Part shown: one piece after another, positions 1-4,593 of the stretch
Layout of the letters: every line of letters starts with the position of its first letter
Position numbering within the stretch: position 1 is the stretch's first letter
Assembly: GCA_002373975.1 (NCBI GenBank)
Contig: DFKZ01000025.1
Location: forward strand, 1-5,058
Origin: Lachnospiraceae bacterium UBA3632
GTDB taxonomy: Bacteria > Bacillota > Clostridia > Lachnospirales > Lachnospiraceae
DNA length: 5,058 bases
Direction: 5' to 3'
The notes under the pieces: model-generated
What the model saw: only the letters and a program-made list of their open reading frames with translations
Told to the model about the DNA's origin: nothing
Database searches by the model: none
Translations under genes and position numbers: made by a program

Positions 1-1005
1 ACGATACAGCTGCCCTGCAACTGGCGGCCTGATATACCTACGCCGGTGTTCGATTCTTATTTCAATACCCTGACTGACGGTGATCAGGGTATGGAACGGC
101 TTTTGCTCGAATTTATCGGGGCGACTCTGTCCAATATCAAAGGATATAGGATGAAGAAGGCTTTGTTTATGGTTGGTGAAGGAAATACCGGAAAGAGCCA
201 GATCAGGTCTCTGGTTGAGAGGCTCCTCGGCAAAGGGAACTATGCCTGCCTCGATCTCCGTGCAATAGAGGCTCGTTTCGGAACAAGTGTTATATATGGC
301 ACCCGTCTTGCGGGGACGGCTGACATGAGCTTCCTTACCATAGATGAGCTTAAAACATTCAAAAAGATCACGGGTGGGGATTCCATCTTTGCAGAATATA
401 AAGGACAGCAAGGCTTTGATTACACTTACAACGGGCTTTTGTGGTTCTGTATGAACCAGCTGCCAAAGTTCGGGGGAGACGACGGGATATGGGTCTATGA
501 CCGTATCATGGTAGTTCACTGTCCGAATGTAATCCCCTCGGAGAAGCAGGATAAGGAGCTTATCAATAAAATGTACGAAGAAAGGGAAGGCATTGTTTAT
601 AAGGCGCTCTATGCCCTAAAGGATGTCATAGAACACGGTTATAACTTTACGGAACCCGTCAGTACAAGCATCGATAGGGAACAGTACAGACAAGATAATT
701 CATCGATCATATCCTTTTTTAAGGAATGTATGGAACCGTGTGGAAACCCTACGAAATGCTCTACAACTGGCAATGTATTCAAGGTCTACAAGGCCTGGTG
801 TGAGGACAATAATAACCGTTACTATCGTACTGCAAAAGAGTTTAGAAATGGGATAGCTGAGTACCTCGGAATAAAAGTAAATGACCTCATAAAACACACA
901 AAGCGTGGAAGCATCTTCGATGGATATACCATAAATCAGGAGACGAGGATCAATTATCCGGGGTTCTTTGCCTATGAGGATGAGATCATGTCGGAGAATA
1001 ACTGA
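1..1005 (+). CDS. Phage/plasmid primase-helicase, D5/SF3 ATPase C-terminal part (5' partial)
   Basis: This is the C-terminal 334 residues of a phage primase-helicase, an enzyme that unwinds the origin or fork and primes phage DNA synthesis. The frame is open from base 1, so the gene starts upstream; a GTG at 46 has no ribosome site and lies inside the conserved domain. Residues count from the first codon seen. Walker A is GEGNTGKS (59-66). The region around ADM (107-109) fits Walker B, and FKKITGGD with EYK follows (about 120-133). The SF3 sensor Asn is in CMNQLP (N152), and an arginine-finger candidate is R168 in YDRIMVV. The tail (about 225-334) has the SFFKECM...VYKAWCEDNN pattern of the pox D5/P4-type C-terminal domain. 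Any archaeo-eukaryotic primase domain would lie outside the window. The candidate origin follows directly. The family call is firm; whether the whole protein has primase activity is inferred. Confidence 0.9.
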   Translation, partial: TIQLPCNWRPDIPTPVFDSYFNTLTDGDQGMERLLLEFIGATLSNIKGYRMKKALFMVGEGNTGKSQIRSLVERLLGKGNYACLDLRAIEARFGTSVIYGTRLAGTADMSFLTIDELKTFKKITGGDSIFAEYKGQQGFDYTYNGLLWFCMNQLPKFGGDDGIWVYDRIMVVHCPNVIPSEKQDKELINKMYEEREGIVYKALYALKDVIEHGYNFTEPVSTSIDREQYRQDNSSIISFFKECMEPCGNPTKCSTTGNVFKVYKAWCEDNNNRYYRTAKEFRNGIAEYLGIKVNDLIKHTKRGSIFDGYTINQETRINYPGFFAYEDEIMSENN

Positions 1006-1103
1006 TTACAGTTACCTGTCAGGGGGAGATTATGCCCTTCATAGGTGATAGTTTGACAAAAGGTGACAGTTTGGTGACGGAAAAGATTACTATGATTACC
1101 CAA

Positions 1104-1158
1104 CTGTCACCCTACCGAAATGCAGTAGCCATAAGGGTTTTACGGGTTAGGGTGACAG
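1104..1158. repeat. 11-bp perfect inverted repeat (inner arms)
   Basis: CTGTCACCCTA at 1104-1114 is the exact reverse complement of TAGGGTGACAG at 1148-1158, with 33 bases between. It shares the GGTGACAG core with the outer pair and is nested inside it. The flanks differ (CCTA here, CTTTT in the outer pair), so the two pairs are related sites, not one duplicated block. Confidence 0.85.
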
Positions 1159-1159
1159 C

Positions 1160-1220
1160 ATATTATAATTATATATATCTTAAAAATATAGAATAAAGAA
1201 TATATATATAAAGAATTTTA
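1160..1220. other. AT-rich tract, possible DNA-unwinding element
   Basis: Only four of 61 bases are G or C (1179, 1191, 1198, 1213), with runs of alternating TA at 1170-1178 and 1200-1210. It sits between the inner and the right outer GGTGACAG-type boxes, which is where an origin unwinding element would be expected. It is far more AT-rich than the neighbouring genes. Confidence 0.55.
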
Positions 1221-1360
1221 GGGTAAACTGTCACCTTTTCTATCATCTATAGGATTTCACTCGGGTAATGTATGATTCTGCATGAATTGGTGAAAATCAT
1301 TATACCCACTGACGGGGAAGAACTCAAGAAAGAAAATGGAGTAGGGGCATAGGCATAGAG

Positions 1361-1400
1361 AAGGAGCAAAGGAGCATAGAGAAATAGTGGCAAAGGAGCA
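1361..1400 (+). repeat. Three copies of ribosome-site-like AAGGAGCA before the nuclease gene
   Basis: AAGGAGCA occurs at 1361-1368, 1369-1376 and 1393-1400 in a purine-rich leader (about 1321-1404). The related words GCATAG and CATAGAGAA also repeat at 1347-1382. Only the third copy is placed to serve the ATG at 1406: AGGAG at 1394-1398 with a 7-base spacer. The others may be leftover duplications or standby ribosome sites. Confidence 0.6.
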
Positions 1401-1405
1401 AAGAC

Positions 1406-1708
1406 ATGAGAGAAAAAGATATAGAGCGCATCCTCGTAAAGGGGATGCGTGATATCGGAGGAATAGCGTTAAAGCTTTCGGGCGGTTTGGCTGGTATGCC
1501 AGATCGCCTTTTATTATATCCGAAAGGCCCCACTGGGGACCGCATTATCTTCGTCGAGACGAAGGCGCCGGGGAAGAAGCCGAGGCTTATTCAAAAGATA
1601 AGGCATGCTGAGCTGAGAAGCATGGGATTTCCGGTGTACGTTGTTGATAGTAAGGAGGACGCAAGGGCGATAGTGAGAAACAGAGGAGGTGGCACGGATG
1701 AAGTATGA
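1406..1708 (+). CDS. Stand-alone VRR-NUC domain nuclease
   Basis: This is a 100-residue VRR-NUC protein, a virus-type PD-(D/E)xK nuclease of the minimal form common in phage replication modules. Visible motifs are an N-terminal acidic helix (E4, E7), GMPDR (30-34, with D33), FVETKA (49-54, with E51 and K53) and Q63 in the following helix, ending in the YVVD strand (78-81). All expected metal-binding and catalytic positions are present. Relatives cut branched DNA such as Holliday junctions or flaps; that substrate is inferred here. The start is set by AGGAG at 1394-1398. The 3' end overlaps the SNF2 helicase gene by 11 bases, so the two are probably translated together, and nuclease-SNF2 pairing is a standard phage arrangement. 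Confidence 0.92.
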   Translation: MREKDIERILVKGMRDIGGIALKLSGGLAGMPDRLLLYPKGPTGDRIIFVETKAPGKKPRLIQKIRHAELRSMGFPVYVVDSKEDARAIVRNRGGGTDEV

Positions 1709-3050
1709 GCCGCATAAATATCAGGTGTTTGCGACAGATTATGTCCTCAATCATAAGGCTTGCGCCCTCTTTCTTGATCTTGGGCTTGGAAAGAGCGTTA
1801 TAACACTCACTGCCCTGACGAAGCTTTTTGAGAGAGGGGAGATAAAGAAGGTCCTTATAATCGCGCCGCTTCGGGTGGCGAGATCGACCTGGCCGATGGA
1901 GATCCTGAAATGGGATCATACAAGACCACTCTCCTACTCCGTTGCTGTGGGAAAAGAGAAGGAGCGAATAAAGGCTATTGAGATGGGAAGTGATGTTACG
2001 ATCATAAACCGTGAGAACGTCGATTGGCTGACGGGGTATTTCGGGACCCGGAAATGGCCGTATGACTGCGTGGTAGTTGATGAATTGAGTTCCTTTAAGA
2101 ACCATAAGAGCAAAAGGTATAAGGCGATCATGTCTGTCCGGCCTTTTATCAAGAGGATAATCGGTCTTACGGGAACACCTGCTTCAAACGGCCTTGAAGA
2201 CCTCTGGGCGCAGATAAAGATACTTGATTTCGGACAGAGGCTCGGGAGGTTCATAACACAGTACCGGGATAGATATTTTGTCCCGGAGGAGTTTAATCCC
2301 GCCACGGGGGTTGTTTATAAAAGAGCCCCACGACCGGGAGCAAAGGATATGATCTTTCAAAAGATCTCGGACATAACAGTTTCAATGTCAGCCGTAGAAA
2401 ATCTTGATATGCCGGAAGTCGTTTACAGCGACTATCCGGTTTTTCTTTTGGAGGAAAGGGCTCTATATGACCAGCTTAAGAGAGAACTTGCGGTCGTCTT
2501 AAATAATGAGCCCCTTACTGCTGCGAATGCTGCGGTGCTTTCAAACAAACTTCGGCAGATGGCTGATGGTGTGGTTTATCTTGATGACGGGGAGGTAAGG
2601 CATATCCACACGAGGAAGCTGGATGCATTGGAGGACCTTATAGAGAGCGCAAATGGGAATTCTGTGCTTATAGCCTATTCCTTCCGGCATGAGATGATGG
2701 AGATAAGAGAGAGGTTTCCCGTTGCAAGGATGATCGATAAGGACAGAGACATTTCAGATTGGAATAAGGGGGAGATTTCGATAGGGCTTCTTCATCCGGC
2801 GTCCGTAGGCTACGGGGTCAATCTGCAGGCAGGAGGGCATATTCTCATCTGGTATGGCTTGACCTGGTCGCTGGAGGAATATCAGCAGACTGTGGGGCGG
2901 CTCTGGCGTCAGGGGCAAAAGCATCCCGTGTCGGTAGTTCATCTCATGGCAAAGGACACGATAGACGAGCGGATAAGGGAGGTGCTGAAGAAGAAAGACA
3001 GGACACAGAATGACTTACTAAATGCGGTGAAGGCAGAGATTATTTCGTAA
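1698..3050 (+). CDS. Phage SNF2-family DNA helicase/translocase
   Basis: This is a complete 450-residue SF2/SNF2 ATPase that would move along duplex or branched DNA during phage replication or recombination. Motifs in order: N-terminal Q-like region KYEPHKYQ; motif I DLGLGKS (27-33); motif Ia IIAPLRVARSTWP (54-66); motif II DELS (128-131), followed by SFKNHKSKRYKA; motif III LTGTP (157-161); then the second RecA domain with VLIAYSF (323-329), motif V near HPASVGYGVNLQ (366-377) and motif VI QTVGRLWRQGQ (397-407) with arginine fingers R401 and R404. The length is typical of compact phage versions lacking chromatin-type accessory domains. ATG 1698 is chosen because AGGAGG at 1684-1689 stands 8 bases before it; the in-frame GTG at 1689 overlaps that ribosome site. 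It overlaps the nuclease gene by 11 bases. Confidence 0.95.
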   Translation: MKYEPHKYQVFATDYVLNHKACALFLDLGLGKSVITLTALTKLFERGEIKKVLIIAPLRVARSTWPMEILKWDHTRPLSYSVAVGKEKERIKAIEMGSDVTIINRENVDWLTGYFGTRKWPYDCVVVDELSSFKNHKSKRYKAIMSVRPFIKRIIGLTGTPASNGLEDLWAQIKILDFGQRLGRFITQYRDRYFVPEEFNPATGVVYKRAPRPGAKDMIFQKISDITVSMSAVENLDMPEVVYSDYPVFLLEERALYDQLKRELAVVLNNEPLTAANAAVLSNKLRQMADGVVYLDDGEVRHIHTRKLDALEDLIESANGNSVLIAYSFRHEMMEIRERFPVARMIDKDRDISDWNKGEISIGLLHPASVGYGVNLQAGGHILIWYGLTWSLEEYQQTVGRLWRQGQKHPVSVVHLMAKDTIDERIREVLKKKDRTQNDLLNAVKAEIIS

Positions 3051-3101
3051 GGGAGAAAATATAAAAAAAAGGAAACTATTTGAAAATTTTTAGTTTATTT
3101 T

Positions 3102-3134
3102 CGATTTTCGTCGGTAAATCGGAGCATTTTTTTT
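3102..3134 (+). terminator. Possible weak intrinsic terminator after the helicase gene
   Basis: CGATTT (3102-3107) can pair with AAATCG (3116-3121), and a run of eight T follows at 3127-3134. The stem is only 6 bp, half of it A/T, the loop is 8 bases, and five bases separate stem and T-run, so this is a poor fit to a strong terminator. The surrounding gap (about 3051-3150) is AT-rich and holds no gene. Confidence 0.25.
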
Positions 3135-3233
3135 CAGTTTATATATAGAGGGGTGAATAACAATCACCCGACGAGAACCAAGAAGACCAAAAGAAGTAAA
3201 AAGACCCATAGAAAAAATGCGGCAGAAAGGGGG

Positions 3234-3323
3234 ATGAAATGGCTGCAGGAGTACAAAGGGTTTCTCCGGGAATATTCCATAATCCGGTTGAAGAATACAT
3301 TATCAAGAGGTGGGGAAGAATGA
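3234..3323 (+). CDS. Small hypothetical phage ORF, 29 residues
   Basis: This short frame begins MKWLQEYKGFLREY and ends RGGEE. It looks like one basic amphipathic helix. A purine run AAAGGGGG (3226-3233) abuts the ATG, closer than ideal. Its stop overlaps the start of the next gene as ATGA (3320-3323), a common mark of translational coupling. The frame is also open upstream to a GTG at 3153, which would add a Lys/Arg-rich N-terminus (57 residues in all), but that GTG has no properly spaced ribosome site. The WLxEYxxLxRE pattern recalls the N-termini of phage sigma-like/DUF1492-type proteins, so it could be a truncated remnant; this is a guess. The competing frame from ATG 3239 cannot be excluded. 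Confidence 0.35.
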   Translation: MKWLQEYKGFLREYSIIRLKNTLSRGGEE

Positions 3324-3718
3324 GAAGAGACGGTATCAAGAACAGAACGGCAATTGGGGAAGGCTGGCAGAAGGTTTATATCTGCTCTCCGTATTCCGGG
3401 GATGTAGAGCGAAATGAGAAGGAGGCGATAAGGTATTGCAAGTATGCGATATCAAAGAACAGGCAGCCTGTCGCAAGCCATCTCATGTATCCGAGGATCC
3501 TTAATGATCTTGATCCCGAGGAGAGGGAGATGGCACTCTCCTTTGGAAAAGGTCTCCTTATCGATTGCTCAGAGGTCTGGGTATTTGGCAAGGACATCAC
3601 TGACGGGATGCGGGGCGAGATAAGGGAGGCAATAAGAGAGCGTATCCCGGTGGTCTTCATAAATGATCCCACGGCTTATGGATATCTTGGGTGGAATCCG
3701 ATAGGGAAGTTTGTTTGA
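3320..3718 (+). CDS. DUF4406-like protein (nucleoside 2-deoxyribosyltransferase-like fold)
   Basis: This 132-residue protein matches the phage DUF4406 pattern, which is related in fold to nucleoside 2-deoxyribosyltransferases. Visible blocks are KVYICSPYSGD (18-28), a helix RNEKEAIRYCKYAI (31-44), the PVASHLMYP segment (50-58), LDPEERE (64-70), the CSEVWVFG strand (83-90), and TDGMRGEIREA (94-104) before the last strand IPVVFIN. SPYSGD and the acidic DGMxxEI block correspond to the nucleotide-pocket regions of the fold; enzymatic activity is not shown. ATG 3320 is preferred: GAGGTG at 3307-3312 is 7 bases upstream, the family usually begins just before the VYICSPY strand, and the ATGA overlap couples it to the small upstream ORF. 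An in-frame ATG at 3239, 5 bases after AAAGGGGG, would add 27 residues without family character. Confidence 0.85.
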   Translation: MRRDGIKNRTAIGEGWQKVYICSPYSGDVERNEKEAIRYCKYAISKNRQPVASHLMYPRILNDLDPEEREMALSFGKGLLIDCSEVWVFGKDITDGMRGEIREAIRERIPVVFINDPTAYGYLGWNPIGKFV

Positions 3719-3772
3719 AGCCCATAATGGGCGGCAAGGGGATGTGAGGAGCGGGAAAGGTAAGGAGGCATC

Positions 3773-4033
3773 ATGGTAAAGCTTGAAGAAAGGACCGGGG
3801 ATCCTGATCAGGATCTTGCTAATGCGATAATCATCCAGGCGGCAAGGGATTACAGGGCAGCGCTTCGTGGGATGAGGAACTATAGAGGGGATAAGGGAAG
3901 ACAGAGTAAAAGATACTGGAACTATGAGAAGACTATATCCGACTGCGAGAGGTTCTTTACCGGTGAAGTATTTGAGATCCTGAGCGATCTTGATGGGAAC
4001 TGGCTGATGAAAAAATTGAAGAATGAAAAGTAA
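3773..4033 (+). CDS. Small conserved-type phage protein of unknown function
   Basis: This is an 86-residue acidic-to-basic helical protein. The DLANAIIIQAARDYRAAL segment (14-31), then CERFFTGEVFEIL (58-70) and DLDGNWLMKKLKNE (72-85), match a recurring pattern in small proteins near DUF4406 genes and upstream of terminase genes in Firmicutes prophages, to my recollection. No catalytic motif, signal peptide or membrane segment is visible, and the function is unknown. A strong ribosome site TAAGGAGG (3761-3768) sits 4 bases before the ATG. It lies 54 bases after the DUF4406-like gene, probably in the same transcript. The gene ends three bases before the palindromic transposase promoter, so the insertion lies at or just after its 3' end. 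Residues 9-15 are encoded by a 16-base perfect palindrome. Confidence 0.75.
   Translation: MVKLEERTGDPDQDLANAIIIQAARDYRAALRGMRNYRGDKGRQSKRYWNYEKTISDCERFFTGEVFEILSDLDGNWLMKKLKNEK
3800..3815. repeat. 16-bp perfect palindrome with three GATC sites
   Basis: GATCCTGATCAGGATC is its own reverse complement and contains GATC at 3800, 3806 and 3812, each 6 bases apart. It lies inside the 86-residue phage gene, coding for its GDPDQDL segment. It may be chance; a Dam-like methylation cluster or a protein site is possible. Confidence 0.5.
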
Positions 4034-4036
4034 ATA

Positions 4037-4065
4037 TTGTATTATATGATAGGCGCTGATATAAT
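4037..4065 (+). promoter_or_regulatory. Sigma-A-type promoter for the transposase gene
   Basis: TTGTAT (4037-4042) and a perfect TATAAT (4060-4065) are separated by exactly 17 bases. The -10 box ends only six bases before the ATG at 4072. Transcription should therefore start at or within a base or two of the start codon, and no ribosome site lies between, which implies a leaderless or nearly leaderless mRNA. The two boxes form the arms of the palindrome, so a folded single strand would hide both. Confidence 0.65.
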
Positions 4066-4069
4066 ACAA
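4037..4069 (+). repeat. Perfect 11-bp inverted repeat before the transposase gene (possible IS left-end hairpin)
   Basis: TTGTATTATAT (4037-4047) and ATATAATACAA (4059-4069) are exact reverse complements with an 11-base loop. IS200/IS605 elements lack terminal inverted repeats and use subterminal hairpins, so this is a candidate left-end structure. It also contains the transposase promoter. The exact element border cannot be read from one copy. Confidence 0.7.
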
Positions 4070-4071
4070 CT

Positions 4072-4491
4072 ATGAAGAAGAAATACACGACAAACAAGAA
4101 CAGCATAGTGTACGCATGCAGATATCTCGTAGCCTTTTGCGTGAAGTATAAGCGAAAGCTCCTGACGGAGGATGTCGCAGAGAGATTAAGCGAGCTTATC
4201 AATGAGAGCGCTGAGGATACGGATATCGTAGAGCTCAATGTCTATCCCGATCATGTTGAGATGCTTATAGACGTGGATCCGCAGTCCGGAGTGAACAAGG
4301 CGGTGAAGCGGATAAAGGCTCATACGGCGAGAGTCCTTCGGAAGGAGTATCCGGATCTTATGACGAAGGTGCCTACCCTCTGGACGGACAGCTATTTCAT
4401 TTCCGCGGTAGGGAATCCTTCTAGGGCAGACATTGAAGAGTATATCGACATGCAGAAGAACTCCCAAAGGCAAAAAGACAAGATGGGGTAG
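4072..4491 (+). CDS. tnpA: IS200/IS605-type Y1 transposase with altered HUH motif
   Basis: This is a 139-residue single-domain Y1 transposase, the normal length for TnpA of IS200/IS605 elements, which cut and join single-stranded DNA as dimers through a 5'-phosphotyrosine. Matching blocks are the VAFCVKYKRKLL strand (20-31), VYPDHVEMLIDVDPQ (57-71), NKAVKRIKAHTARVLRKEYP (75-94), PTLWTDSYFISAVG (101-114) and IEEYIDMQKN (121-130). Y124 is the expected nucleophile. The metal-binding HUH pair reads H61-V62-E63, with Glu in place of the second His. The frame is otherwise intact and has no ribosome site (see the promoter). No tnpB follows in the window, so this resembles the IS200 group rather than IS605. 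It could be active with an altered metal site, a dying copy, or a domesticated protein. Confidence 0.88.
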   Translation: MKKKYTTNKNSIVYACRYLVAFCVKYKRKLLTEDVAERLSELINESAEDTDIVELNVYPDHVEMLIDVDPQSGVNKAVKRIKAHTARVLRKEYPDLMTKVPTLWTDSYFISAVGNPSRADIEEYIDMQKNSQRQKDKMG

Positions 4492-4496
4492 CTGGT

Positions 4497-4514
4497 GCCA
4501 TAGGTATCTATGGC
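4497..4514 (+). repeat. Hairpin 1 after the transposase gene (possible IS right-end structure)
   Basis: GCCATAG (4497-4503) pairs perfectly with CTATGGC (4508-4514) around a four-base loop GTAT. It begins five bases after the transposase stop codon. No T-run follows, so it is not an ordinary intrinsic terminator. Subterminal hairpins just after tnpA are typical of IS200/IS605 right ends. Confidence 0.6.
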
Positions 4515-4526
4515 GAAAAGATAAAG

Positions 4527-4541
4527 CTCCTCTTTGAGGAG
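4527..4541 (+). repeat. Hairpin 2 after the transposase gene (possible IS right-end structure)
   Basis: CTCCTC (4527-4532) pairs perfectly with GAGGAG (4536-4541) around TTT. AAAG stands directly 5' of the stem (4523-4526), the position of guide tetranucleotides in studied IS608-type elements; that parallel is suggestive only. The CTCCTC arm is also complementary to the ribosome site of the downstream gene at 4579-4584. Confidence 0.6.
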
Positions 4542-4577
4542 GGTATAAATCGAGTAAACCGAGTAAATCTTGTAAAT
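4542..4577 (+). repeat. Four tandem 9-bp units before the secreted protein gene
   Basis: The units are GGTATAAAT, CGAGTAAAC, CGAGTAAAT and CTTGTAAAT; the middle two differ at one base, and all share the TAAA core at the same register. They run directly into the ribosome site (CGAGGAGG). They could be replication-slippage repeats at the element border, protein sites, or part of the IS right end. Confidence 0.6.
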
Positions 4578-4593
4578 CGAGGAGGTGTCTGTT

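Larger units (their letters stand above)
1058..1239. repeat. 15-bp perfect long-range inverted repeat (outer arms)
   Basis: AAAAGGTGACAGTTT at 1058-1072 is the exact reverse complement of AAACTGTCACCTTTT at 1225-1239. The symmetry continues outward with one mismatch in 11: ATAGGTGATAG (1041-1051) against CTATCATCTAT (1240-1250). Six unmatched bases (1052-1057) lie on the left side only. The arms enclose the inner repeat pair and the AT-rich tract. Confidence 0.85.
1041..1250. other. Candidate phage replication origin (iteron-like boxes plus AT-rich tract)
   Basis: Seen: GGTGACAG-type boxes occur on the + strand at 1044 (GGTGATAG), 1062, 1073 (GGTGACGG) and 1151, and on the - strand at 1104-1111 and 1228-1235. 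They flank a tract with four G/C in 61 bases. Known: initiator-binding iterons beside an AT-rich unwinding element mark many phage and plasmid origins, often next to the primase-helicase gene, which ends 36 bases upstream here. Inferred: this is the replication origin of the element. No separate initiator gene is visible, so the primase-helicase or a host or upstream protein may bind the boxes. An alternative is an operator region controlling the nuclease-helicase operon, or both roles together. Confidence 0.55.

Noticed and set aside
46..48. GTG as the start of the primase-helicase gene
   Set aside because: The frame is open to base 1 with family-like residues (QLPCNWRPD) before it and no ribosome site, so the gene enters from upstream.
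1032..1196. 54-codon frame from ATG 1032 preceded by AGGGGGAG
   Set aside because: Its codons are made of the GGTGACAG repeats and the AT-rich tract, giving a repeat-driven peptide with no gene-like character; the repeats explain the sequence better.
1041..1250. CRISPR array
   Set aside because: The repeats are 8-15 bases, occur in both orientations and have irregular spacing, unlike CRISPR repeats.
1272..1352. 26-codon frame (MILHELVKIIIP..., ending GEELKKENGVGA) in the gap before the nuclease gene
   Set aside because: The residues look somewhat gene-like, but it is very short, has no clear ribosome site and matches nothing I recognise; it could be a gene remnant.
1587..2305. Long minus-strand frames opposite the nuclease and helicase genes
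   Set aside because: The + strand frames carry complete VRR-NUC and SNF2 motifs; the minus-strand translations show no domain and no ribosome site.
3720..3732. GCCCATAATGGGC as a terminator after the DUF4406-like gene
   Set aside because: Only a 5-bp stem with a 3-base loop is feasible and purine-rich sequence, not T, follows; the next gene begins 41 bases later.
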